This document shows, in pieces, positions 35,843-46,671 of a stretch of DNA of 64,000 nucleotides. The stretch is from positions 13,019,001 to 13,083,000 of the forward strand of contig NC_079875.1 of the NCBI RefSeq assembly GCF_029227915.1. Direction: 5' to 3'. Below the pieces are notes generated by a model. That model saw only the letters and a program-made list of their open reading frames with translations. It ran no database searches and had not been told where the DNA came from. Within the stretch, counting starts at the first letter, position 1, and each line of letters begins with the position of its first letter. A program made the translations under genes and the position numbers. The DNA is from Hydractinia symbiolongicarpus. Lineage: Eukaryota > Cnidaria > Hydrozoa > Anthoathecata > Hydractiniidae.

Positions 35843-38800
35843 AAGAAGAACGTAAAATAATGGAGAACGAAGTAAAATAATGGAGGACGAATTAAAGTAA
35901 TGGAGAACGAAGTAAAATAATGGAGGACGAATTAAAATAGTGGCGAGCGAATTAAAATAATGGAGAACGAATTAAAATAACGGCGAGCGAATAAAAATGA
36001 TGGAGAACAAAGTATAATAATGGAGAATGAAGTAAAATAATAAATAAAGTAAAATAATGGAGAACGAAGTAAAATAATGGAAGAAAAATTGAAACAATGG
36101 AGAACGAATTAAAGTAATGGCAAACAAATTAAAATGATGGAGAACAAAGTAAGATAATGGAGAACAAAGTAAAATAATGGAGAACGAAGTAATATAATAG
36201 AAAAAGAAGTAAAATAATGAAGGACAAAGTAAAATAATGAAGAATGAAGTAAAATGATAGAGAAGGAAGTGAAATGATGAAGATCGAATTAAACTAATAG
36301 AGAAAGAAATAAAATAATGGAGAACGAATTAAAATAATGGAGAACGAAGTAAAATAATGGAGGACGAATTAAAATAATGGAGATCGAATTAAAATAATGG
36401 AGAACGAATTAAAATATTGGAGAACGAAGTAAAATAATGGAGGACGAATTAAAATAATGGAGAACGAAGTAAAATAAGTAAAATAATGGAGAACGAAGTA
36501 AAATAAGTAAAATAATGGAGAACGAAGTAATATAATAGAAAAAAGAAGTAAAATAATGGAGAACGAAGTAAAATAATGGAGGACGAAGTAAAATAATGGA
36601 GAACGAATTAAAATAATGGAGAACGAATTAAAATAATGGAGAACGAATTAAAATATTGGAGAACGAAGTAAAATAATGGAGGACGAATTAAAATAATGGA
36701 GAACGAATTAAAATAATGGAGAACGAATTAAAATATTGGAGAACGAAGTAAAATAATGGAGGACGAATTAAAATAATGGAGAACGAAGTAAAATAAGTAA
36801 AATAATGGAGAACGAAGTAATATAATAGAAAAAAGAAGTAAAATAATGGAGAACGAAGTAAAATAATGGAGGACGAATTAAAGTAATGGAGAACGAAGTA
36901 AAATAATAAATAGAGAAGTAAAATAATGGAGAACTAAGTAAAATAATGGAGGGCGAATTAAAATAGTGGCGAGCGAATTAAAATAATGGAGAACGAATTA
37001 AAGTAATGGAGAACAAAGTATAATAATGGAGAACGAAGTAATATAATAGATAAAGAAGTAAAATAATGGAGAACGAAATAAAATAATGGAGGACGAAGTA
37101 AAATAATGAAGAATGAAGTAAAATGATAAAGAAGGAAGTGAAATGATGAAATCGAATTAAAATAATGGAGAAAGAAATAAAATAATAGAAAAGGAATTAA
37201 AATAATGGAGAACGAATTAAAATATTGGAGAACGAAGTAAAATAATGGAGGACGAATTAAAATAATGGAGAACGAAGTAAAATAATAAATAAAGTAAAAT
37301 AATGGAGAACGAAGTAATATAATAGAAAAAGAAGTAAAATAATGGAGAACGAAATAAAATAATGGGGGACGAAGTAAAATAATGAAGAATGAAGTAAAAT
37401 GATAAAGAAGGAAGTGAAATGATGAAATCGAATTAAAATAATGGAGAAAGAAATAAAATAATAGAAAAGGAATTAAAATAATGGAGAACGAATTAAAATA
37501 TTGGAGAACGAAGTAAAATAATGGAGGACGAATTAAAATAATGGAGAACGAAGTAAAATAATAAATAAAGTAAAATAATGGAGAACGAAGTAATATAATA
37601 GAAAACGAAGTAAAATAATGGGGGACGAAGTAAAATAATGAAGAATGAAGTAAAATGATAGAGAAGGAAGTGAAATGATGAAGATCGAATTAAAATAATG
37701 GAGAACGAATTAAAATATTGGAGAACGAAGTAAAATAATAAATAAAGTAAAATAATGGAGAACGAAGTAAAATAATGGAAGAAAAATTGAAACAATGGAG
37801 AACGGATTAAAGTAATGGCAAACAAATTAAAATGATGGAGAACAAAGTAAGATAATGGAGAACAAAGTAAAATAATGGAGAACGAAGTAATATAATAGAA
37901 AAAGAAGTAAAATAATGGAGAACGAAATAAAATAATGAAGGACGAAGTAAAATAATGAAGAATGAAGTAAAATGATAGAGAAGGAAGTGAAATGATGAAG
38001 ATCGAATTAAACTAATAGAGAAAGAAATAAAATAATGGAGAACGAATTAAAATATTGGAGAACGAAGTAAAATAATGGAGGACGAATTAAAATAATGGAG
38101 GACGAATTAAAATAATGGAGGACGAATTAAAATAATGGAGAACGAAGTAAAATAATAACTAAAGTAAAATAATGGGGAACGAAGTAATATAATAGAAAAA
38201 AGAAGTAAAATAATGGAGAACGAAGCAAAATAATGGAGGACGAATTAAAGTAATGGAGAACGAAGTAAAATAGTAAATACAGAAGTAAAATAATGGAGAA
38301 CTAAGTAAAATAGTGGCGAGCGAATTAAAATAATGGAGAACGAATTAAAATAATGGCGAGCGAATAAAAATGATGGAGAACAAAGTATAATAATGGAGAA
38401 CGAAATAAAATAATGGGGGACGAAGTAAAATAATGAAGAATGAAGTAAAATGATAGAGAAGGAAGTGAAATGATGAAGATCGAATTAAAATAATGGAGAA
38501 CGAATTAAAATATTGGAGAACGAAGTAAAATAATGGTGGACGAATTAAAATAATGGAGAACGAAGTAAAATAATGGAGATCGAATTAAAATAATGGAGAA
38601 CGAATTAAAATATTGGAGAACGAAGTAAAATAATGGAGGACGAATTAAAATATTGGAGAACGAAGTAAAATAATAAATAAAGTAAAATAATGGAGAACGA
38701 AGTAATATAATAGAAAAAGAAGTAAAATAATGGAGAACGAAATAAAATAATGGGGGACGAAGTAAAATAATGAAGAATGAAGTAAAATGATAGAGAAGGA

Positions 38801-39338
38801 AGTGAAATGATGAAGATCGAATTAAACTAATAGAGAAAGAAATAAAATAATGGAGAACGAATTAAAATAATGGAGAACGAATTAAAATATTGGAGAACGA
38901 AGTAAAATAATGGAGGACGAATTAAAATAATGGAGAACGAAGTAAAATAATAAATAAAGTAAAATAATGGAGAACGAAATAAAATAATAGGGGACGAAGT
39001 AAAATAATGAAGAATGAAGTAAAATGATAGAGAAGGAAGTGAAATGATGAAGATCGAATTAAACTAATAGAGAAAGAAATAAAATAATGGAGAACGAATT
39101 AAAATATTGGAGAACGAAGTAAAATAATAGAGAACGAAGTAAAATAATAAATAAAGTAAAATAATAGAGAACGAAGTAAAATAATGGAAGAAAAATTAAA
39201 ATAATGGAGAACGAATTAAAGTAATGTCAAACAAATTAAAATGATGGAGAACAAAGTAAAATAATGGAGAACAAAGTAAAATAATGGAGAACGAAGTAAT
39301 ATAATAGACAAAGAAGTAAAATAACAGATAAAGAAGTA
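35843..39338. repeat. Array A (unit 1): 20-bp purine-rich satellite
   Basis: About 3.5 kb is built from the 20-mer AAAATAATGGAGAACGAAGT and variants (GAAGT/GAATT, GGAGGACG, GGCGAGCG, GAAGAATG). The plus strand is almost free of C except in ACGA. Higher-order structure is visible: a block reading GAAGAATGAAGT, AAAATGATAGAGAAGGAAGT, GAAATGATGAAGATCGAATT recurs near 36235, 37105, 37387, 37640, 37955, 38440, 38780 and 39010. Truncated units (AAAATAATAAATAAAGT) recur within it. Apparent minus-strand ORFs are a by-product of the repeat. Confidence 0.9.
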
Positions 39339-40150
39339 AGTTGTTTTGGAGAGTTGGAGTTGTTATAGAGTGTTGGAGTTGTTATAGAGAGTTGGAGTTC
39401 TTAAAGAGAGTTGGAGCTATTATGGAGAGTTGAAGTTGTTATGCAGAGTTGGAGTTGTTATGGAGAGTTGTTGTTATGGAGAGTTGGAGTTGTTATGGAG
39501 AGTGGGGGTTGTTATGAAGAATGGGAGTTGTTATGGAGAGTTGGAGTTGTTATGGGGAGTTAAGGCTGTTATGGAGAGTGGGGATTGTTATAGAGAGTTG
39601 GGGTTGTTATAGAGAGTTGCGATTGTTATAGAGAATAGGAGTAGTTATAGAGAGTTATGGTTGTTACGGAGAGATGGAATTGTTATGGAGATTTGGATTT
39701 GTTATGGAGAGTTGGAAATGTTATAGATAGTTAGGGTTGTTATAGAGTGCTGGAGTTGTTATGAAGAGTTAGATCTGTTCGAGAGAAGTGGGTTATTATG
39801 GAGAGTTGGAGTTGTTACGGAGAGTTGGAGTTATGGAGAGTTGGGTTTGTTATTGAAATTTGATAAAGAGTATTGGGGTTGCTATGGAGTTTTGGTGTTG
39901 TGATTTGGTAATAATTCTATGGGTTATCCCGAGTTCGGTTGTTCGGGAGAGTTGGAGTTGATAGGGTGGGTTAGAGTTGTTATGGAGAGTTGGGGTTTGG
40001 ATTTTTGTGAAGAGTTTGGATTATTGTAGAGAGTTAGGGTTGTTATGGAAAATTGGAGTAGTTATATGGAGGATTGGAGTCACGGAGAGTTGGAGTTAGG
40101 AATGCTGCAAGGAGTTTAGATTGTTGTGAAATGTTTGTTATATGGAGGAC
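39339..40150. repeat. Array B (unit 1): ~19-bp G/T repeat
   Basis: Imperfect repeats of GTTATGGAGAGTTGGAGTT begin directly where array A ends and decay towards 40150. The plus strand is rich in G and T and nearly lacks C, opposite in character to the A/G-rich array A. The match with array B' at 54941-55485 is close in its distal half. Confidence 0.85.
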
Positions 40151-41394
40151 GTTTATAGAGTAAATATTTTTGTGGAAAGTCCGGATTTTAGTTTTTTATT
40201 GCGTTGGCTGCATAATTTAGGTTGTTTTTGTGTTGTTGTTTTTTTCTGAGGGGGAATGGAGGGGGGGGGGGGCAGTATAAAGGTAAAACATACGTATATA
40301 GTGTTCAGTGACATCCGCTGTAATTCAACTTTTAGTGATTGTCATAGGTTTAGAAGTGTATAAGTTTTAGTTGTGAGTTGTGAGTAAAATATATAGAGAG
40401 AGACAGAGCAAGGAAATAAAAAAGTTAAAGAAAACCGAAAGCTAGTAGCTAGGCGCCAAAAAGAAATGGAGATTAAACAAAACGAAGTAGATACAGTTTT
40501 TGCGACATTTGGAACAAAACTTGAGGTCAGAAGAGGATTCTTGATCTATTAAAAGAAAGAAGTGAAATCATGGTTAAAAGTGTTAAAAATATATTTAACA
40601 AGGTGATAGAAGTAAATATACAGAATATATATCTGTAGAATATATATGTATTTTAATTAAATAGAAAAGAAGACAGAGAAAGCATAAACAGCAGGACAGG
40701 AATATTTCTAATAAACATTATAAATAAGATATTTGAGAAAGAGTTAGCGAAATGACGTAGCGTTTAGAAGAAAAAGAAAATGAATAATGTGATATCCAGT
40801 GCGAAATAAAGAGATCAGGCAACTGTAATGTGATTAAGTTTCACCGCATTGTTGTGAGTATAAATATTCTCAATTTAACCCACTCCTCCTTTCGAGCAGA
40901 CGTCAATTATTAGAAAATTAAAGAGAGTAATACATTTGGTTGTTTGCACGAACGCATGAATCTCAGTTTTGACTATATGAATATTACATCGATTTTTAAG
41001 AATGTTGAGAAAAAAAGCTCAGTACATAAAGTAGCAACTTGTTTCCTAGAACATCAAGTCTTAGACATTCAATGTTTAATTACATCTTTGTTGCTTTGAC
41101 GTGTTGCAGCTAGTAAACATTTGATGTTTTGAGGAACAATCTGTTTATATATTTACAGTATTGATTACAATAATTCTTATGGACAATTGCTGCATTTAAT
41201 TTGAAATGGGGTGTTAAAGACATTATGGACGAACGGCATAAGTTTTCATCAGGTTTGTACGGAATATATTTTTTTAATGTGTGTAATTGTTCCACTTTAA
41301 TTAAGTTCCTAAAGGTTTGTAACTTGTACGGTATGCAGTGTTACTAACAAACTGTGAAATCTTTTTAGAATTGGTATGCATTGTTAAGAAAAAA
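40151..41394. other. Block C (unit 1): unique segment of the composite unit
   Basis: Non-tandem sequence, nearly identical to 55486-57255 apart from gaps. It starts with GCGTTGGCTGCATAATTTAG and continues with a G-run and TATA-like box. It also contains a short ORF beginning MEIKQNEVDTVFATFGTKL (ATG about 40466, 23-24 codons), largely kept in unit 2 but altered at its end. I recognise no gene. Unit 2 carries 652 extra bases at the point corresponding to 40767. Confidence 0.7.
40259..40310 (+). promoter_or_regulatory. G-tract plus TATA-like box (unit 1)
   Basis: A run of about 13 G residues is followed by CAGTATAAAGG and about 60 bases of conserved downstream sequence. The same arrangement occurs in unit 2 (55584-55640) with a longer G-run. 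TATAAAG preceded by a G-rich element is a plausible Pol II core promoter reading rightwards, but no transcript evidence is available. Confidence 0.35.
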
Positions 41395-41935
41395 CTGCGA
41401 TTGGTTAACAAATTCTTTTCATGTGATAGTTATTGCATTTTAATACAACGAAAGACCTAACTGTTTGTAATTTATTGTGGGATGCAGTGATATGAAAAAA
41501 ACTGTGTGATTGGTTAACACATTCTTTTTATGTGATAGTTATTGCATTTTAATACAACTAAAGACCTAACTGTTTGTAATTTATCGTAGTATGCAGTGTA
41601 ACGAAAAAACTGTGTGATTGGTTAACACATTCTTTTCATGTGATAGTTATTGCATTTTAATACAACTAAAGACCTAACTGTTTGTAATTTATCTTGGTAT
41701 GCAGTGTAACGAAAAAACTGTGTGATTGGTTAACACATTCTTTTCATGTGATAGTTATTGCATTTTAATACAACTAAAGACCTAACTGCTTGTAATTTAT
41801 TGTGGGATGCAGTGATATGAAGAAACTGTGTAATTGGTTAACATATTCTTTTCATGTGATAGTTATTGCATTTTAATACAACTAAAGACCTAACTGTTTG
41901 TAATTTGTGGTGGTATGCAGTGATATGAAAGAAAG
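41395..41935. repeat. Array D (unit 1): 108-bp repeats
   Basis: About five tandem copies of a 108-109 bp unit contain GTGATTGGTTAACA, CATGTGATAGTTATTGC and GACCTAACTGTTTGTAA. GGTTAAC recurs at 41403, 41512, 41620, 41728 and 41836. Each unit carries ATTGG (an inverted CCAAT) beside GTTAAC. Array D' in unit 2 has about seven copies, some 102 bp long. Confidence 0.85.
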
Positions 41936-43000
41936 TATAAGTCTTTTAAGATTGGTTTGCAATATTCCTTTCGTGTAAATGCTGCTTTATTCATATAAAC
42001 TGAATTCTTAAAGATTTGTAATTTTTTATAGCATGTGGTGTAACGAAAAAGCTGTGTATGTATTTTAGGATTACTTACGATACATTGTGACCATTTTAGC
42101 ATTTAACTTAAGTTAAAATTGTAAATATTTGTATGTTGTTAGGACATGAAGTCTGACAAAAAAACTGTGTACTAAAAACTGTGTACTACTAAAATTGAGG
42201 TCTTAAAGTTTTGTAATTTGTCAAAAAAAAGACTGCGTATGTTTTTGTACCATTTGTTGTAATTGTTTCTTGTGTGCGATTATTGCATTTCAGTTGAATT
42301 GAAGTCTTAAAGGTTTGTAAAGGTGTGTAAGTCTTTTCAAGGTTGCTCACATGATTAATTAAGTTTGCAGGTATTGGTGTTCATCAGTTAATTGTATTTG
42401 ACGCTGTATACGGCTGAAACTTCCCCATATTACAAGATTCTTTGGTTGTTATTGCATTTCAGTCATATCATTGTTTTTATCTTATCTTTTTTGAAGATCA
42501 CCCTAAAAAATACTTGAAAAGTTTCTATGCAAGTAACTTGCAATTCCACTTGCTGTATTAATACTAAATACGAACTAGAATTATGCATTGTGTGTACAAA
42601 GCTGTTTCATATTGATACATCAGTTTCATTTTTTTGAAAAGTACGGAGACTAGAAGAAATTAAAAAGCAAAGAATTTTGAATTTAATATTTCGTTGCAAG
42701 CATACTTACTTTTTATACGTACCGTTCTTTTTGAAGACACTTTTAATCCCAAAATTGCTGTCATTTTTCTAAACTAAAACTCTTCTCTAGCAGACATTCA
42801 CATTAAGACTACGTACCACTCATTGAAACTTCTAACACAAATCCACTATATACATACGAAACCTCTGTCCAATTTGTGTTAAATGCACACTCATTGAATG
42901 ATAAATAAAGAGACCGACAAAAGCAACAGGGAAACCAGCGCCAAAGAATTTTACACTTGATGTTTTAGAAGTTACAAGCATACGTACCTTTTATACGTAC

Positions 43001-43207
43001 CGATTTGTTTGAAAAAATCTGCGTCTTTTGGTCACAAAATTGCTGCCATTTGTTGGTCAAATCTGATCCATTATCGCCAGTCCTCATACCAATCAAAACG
43101 TTATCATAAATACACATGCTCTTCTTCTCTGTCGAATTTTCTCTATCAAATTTATGTTTTACAAATACATTCAATTCTGCAATAATGTGATTGAAAGGAT
43201 CAACAGT
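43001..43207 (-). CDS. Putative minus-strand exon, 69 codons (unit 1)
   Basis: This 207-bp open segment lies between an acceptor-like TTAATTATAG and a GTACGT donor, phase 0 at both ends. It starts TVDPFNHIIAELN, ends QIFSNKS and contains CIYDNVLIGMRTGDNGSD. The unit 2 copy (59364-59570) has the same length, the same splice borders and no stop. Of about nine base differences, eight change the amino acid, so the frame shows no purifying selection. It resembles no family known to me and may be a coincidentally open segment of a young duplication. Confidence 0.35.
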
Positions 43208-43269
43208 CTATAATTAAAAATGTAAGTTGTAACTAACATTAAGTTTGAGAAAATCAATGTTTGACTTAC

Positions 43270-43338
43270 CACAATATTTTCTTTTATGCTGGAGAAAATT
43301 TGGTATTTCAGATGCCAACTGCTTCTTGGTGAAAAAAT
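43270..43338 (-). CDS. Putative minus-strand exon, 23 codons (unit 1)
   Basis: A 69-bp open segment lies just upstream (minus strand) of the 69-codon segment. Its borders are a TTTTTTTCAAG acceptor and a GTAAGT donor, phase 0, so it would join in frame. It reads IFSPRSSWHLKYQ onward and ends ENIV. The unit 2 counterpart (about 59636-59703) has one T fewer at the start but keeps the donor and most residues. The function is unknown and coding status unproven. Confidence 0.3.
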
Positions 43339-43716
43339 CTTGAAAAAAAAAATGACAAAGAACACGCGAATGATAAAAAAATCCGCTAAATCGAGAAAAA
43401 AAATTTTTAGTAAAAAAGAAAGAATTATAAATAAACACAAACACATAAGCGCACGCAAAACCTCTCAATAGAATGAAAATATCACAACCCAAGGCCAATG
43501 CTGTAGGCAAAATCCAATGAAAGAAACGGTTATTATCGACTCAATTTTCCTTCAGCTCTTGGGTTGTGGTTTGTAATATAATAAATTGTACCTTGAATAT
43601 TGCCATTCATCTCATCTCATATAAACCATAAATTCAAATCTTTCTACCATATAGTAATACCAGAACACAAACAAACCACAACCTTACCATTGCAATGAAT
43701 ATATTTACTTGTTTTA

Positions 43717-46216
43717 GGTCCCAAAAAGGGACAGCCTTCAAATACATATTTATGTGTTTAAGTCCCAATTCGGCACATCTTTCAAATATATATTAACTTG
43801 TTTTAGGTCCCAAGTCGAGAGAGCCTTCAAAATGTATTTCCATTTTTTACGTCCGAAGTCGGGACAGCCTTCAAATACATATTAGGGACAGCCTTCAAAT
43901 ATATATTTACTTGTTTTAAGTCTCAAGTCGGGGCAGCCTTCAAACATATATTTATATGTTTTAGGTCCCAATTCGGGACAGCCTTCAAATGTATATTTAC
44001 TTGTTTTAGGTCGAACTCGGGACAGCCTTTAAATGTATATTTGATTATTTTAAATCCCAAGTCGGGGAAGCCTTCAAATATATATTTATGTGTTTTAGGT
44101 CCCAATTCGGGACAGCCTTCAAATATATATTTATGTGTTTTAGGTCCGAAGTCGGGAAAGCCTTTAAATGTATATTTACTTGTTTTAAGTCCCAAGTCAG
44201 GACAGCCTTCAAATGTATATTTGATTGTTTTAGATCCCAATTCGGGGCTGCCTTTAAATTTATACTTGATTGTGTAGATCCCAAGTCGGGGAAGCCTTCA
44301 AATATATACTGACTTTAAGTCCTAAGTCGGGACAGGCTTAACATGTGTATATATGTGTTTTAGGTCCCAAGTCGGGACAGCTTTCAAATATATATTTATG
44401 CGTTTTAGGTCCCAATTTGGGACAACCTTCAAATATATATTTATGTGTTTATGTCCGAAATCGGGACAGCCTTCAAATGTACATTTGATTGTTTTAGATC
44501 CCAAGTCGGGACGGCTTTCAAATATATATTTACTTGTTTTAGGTCCCAAGTCGGGACGGCCTTTAAATATATATTTGATTGTTTTAGATCCCAATTCGGG
44601 ACAACCTTCAAATACATATTTATGTGTTTTAGGTCCGAAGTCGGGACAGCCTTTTTATGTATATTTGATTGTTTTAGATCCCAAGTCGGGACAGCCTTCA
44701 AATATATATTTGATTGTTTTAGATCCCAAGTCGGGACAGCCTTCAAATATATTTTACTTGTTTTAAGTCCCAAGTCGGGACAGCCTTCAAATTTATATTT
44801 CATTCTTTTAGATCCCAATTCGGGGCTGCCTACAAATGTATACTTGATTGTGTAGATCTCAAGTCGGGGCAGCCTTTAAATACATACTTACTTTAAGTCC
44901 CAAGTTGGGACAGGCTCAAAATGTGTATATATGTGTGTTAAGTCCCAAGTCGGGACAACCTTCAAATATATATTTGATTGTTTTAGATCCCAATTCATGA
45001 CAGCCTTCAAATATATATTTATGTGTTTTTGGGCCGAAGTCGGGACAGCCTTCAAATGTATATTGGATTGTTTTAGATCCCAAGTCGGGACGACCTTCAA
45101 ATATATATTTATGTGATTAAGTCCCAATTCAACACAGCCTTCAAATATATATTTACTTGTTTTAGGTCCCAAGTCGGGACCGCCTTTAAATATATATTTA
45201 ATGGTTTTAGATCCCAATTCGGGACAACCTTCAAATACATATTTATGTGTTTTAGGTCCGAAGTCGGGACAGCCTTTTAATGTATATTTGATTGTTTTAG
45301 ATCCCAAGTCGGTAGAACCTTTTAATGTATGTTTGATTGTTTTAGATCCCAAGTCGGGACAGCCTTCAAATGTATATTTACTTGTTTTAAGTCCCAATTC
45401 GGGACAGCCTTCAAATATATCTTGACTTGTTTTAAATCCCAAGTCTTTTTGTGTTTTTGTTGTCCGAAGTCAGGACAGCCTTTAAATGTATATTTGATTG
45501 TTTTAGATCCGAAGTTTTAACAGCCTGCAAATATATATATGTGTTTTAGGGCCCAATTCGGGACAGCCTTCAAACATATATTTATGTGTCTTAGGTCCCA
45601 ATTCGGGACAGCCTTCAAATGTATCCTTGATTGTTTAGGTCCCAATTCGGGACAGCCTTCAAATATATATTTATGTGTTTTAGGTCCGAAGTCGGGACAG
45701 CCTTCAAATGTATATTGGATTGTTTTAGATCCCAAGTCGGGACGACCTTCAAATATATATTTATGTGATTAAGTCCCAATTCAAGACAGCCTTCAAATAT
45801 ATACTTACTTGTTTTAAGTCCCAAGTCGGGACAGCCTTTAAATGTATGTTTGATTGTTATAGATCCCAATTCGGAAAAGCTTTGAAATGTATACTTGATT
45901 GTTTAAATCCCAAGTCGGGGCGGTCTTCAAATACATACTTACTTTAAGTCCCAAGTCGGGACAGCCTACAAATATATATTTTTGCGTTTTAGATCCCAAG
46001 TCGGGACAACCTTCAAATACATATTTATGTGTTTTAGGTCCGAAGTCGGGATAGCTTTTTAATGTATATTTGATTGTTTTAGATCCCAAGTCGGTAGAAC
46101 CTTTTAATCTATGTTTGATTGTTTTAGATCCCAAGTCGGGACAGCCTTCAAATGTACATTTACTTGTTTTAAGTCCCAATTCGGCACAGCCTTCAAATAT
46201 ATATTGACTTGCTTTA
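43717..46216. repeat. Array F1 (unit 1): 45-bp satellite, left part
   Basis: Tandem copies of a 45-bp unit contain GTCCCAAGTCGGGACAGCC, TTCAAATATATATTTA and CTTGTTTTAG. Subtypes differ in the linker (TTTACTTG, TTTATGTG, TTTGATTG) and the core (CCCAAGTC, CCGAAGTC, CCCAATTC). Each unit holds a GTCCC-AAGTC-GGGAC hairpin and an AAATATATATTT palindrome. Because 45 is divisible by three, several frames on both strands stay open as 15-residue repeats. They are broken by indels and not regarded as genes. The array is split by the LINE and resumes at 50465. Confidence 0.9.
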
Positions 46217-46671
46217 TCACAGGATAATTGACAGGATAATTGTAATTTAGGGACGACAAGCTCGTTTCAGGTTCTATATACTGACAGATAAAAAAACTCA
46301 CATTTTTTCTAGGTCCCTGAGTTTAAGAGGGAATGGAAATAAGGAGGCTATACCGAAATATAAAATACAATTAATTCTGCTCCGTATTAGGTTGCAGACG
46401 TGTTCTGGTTTTATAAAGTTGTTATAAATTTGTTTTGTTTATTCGATTTACTTCAACTTGAATATTTATGACGAAATCGATCGAAATAATGCTACTGGTT
46501 ATACTAGTCATGCTTAATGGTTTTGACTTGTTTTTTGTGGTGAATATTGAATTTTTTTTTCAAGTTATGTACTTTTTGCTTACATGTTGGAGAAATCTTT
46601 TTTATACTCAAAACACATTTTTTCTCTCATAACATCGAACGGAGAAACCAGGCATTTATAACTTTATAAAC

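Larger units (their letters stand above)
41936..43716. other. Block E (unit 1): unique segment
   Basis: Mostly single-copy sequence within the unit, repeated at 58006-60372. It starts with diverged D-like sequence and then carries exon-like segments on the minus strand (below). A second copy of the phrase around CAGCAATTTTG...GGTACGTATAAAA at about 42710-42760 shows an internal duplication within the block. Confidence 0.6.

Noticed and set aside
37493-37825. 110-codon Phe/Ile/Leu-rich minus-strand frame resembling membrane segments
   Set aside because: It is the translation of the 20-bp satellite, and hydrophobicity follows from T-richness of the minus strand.
35843-39338. CRISPR-like regular repeat array
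   Set aside because: Repeats are head-to-tail without unique spacers and the context is eukaryotic. It is a minisatellite.
41890-42102. 70-codon minus-strand frame also open in unit 2 (57970-58167)
   Set aside because: It lies in the end of array D and its degenerate flank. With young duplicates, shared openness is weak evidence, and no splice sites or domain are visible.
44888-45442. 184-codon minus-strand open frame with a 15-residue repeat
   Set aside because: The 45-bp repeat period keeps frames open by default. Similar frames occur on both strands and in several registers, are broken by indels, and shift between neighbouring arrays.
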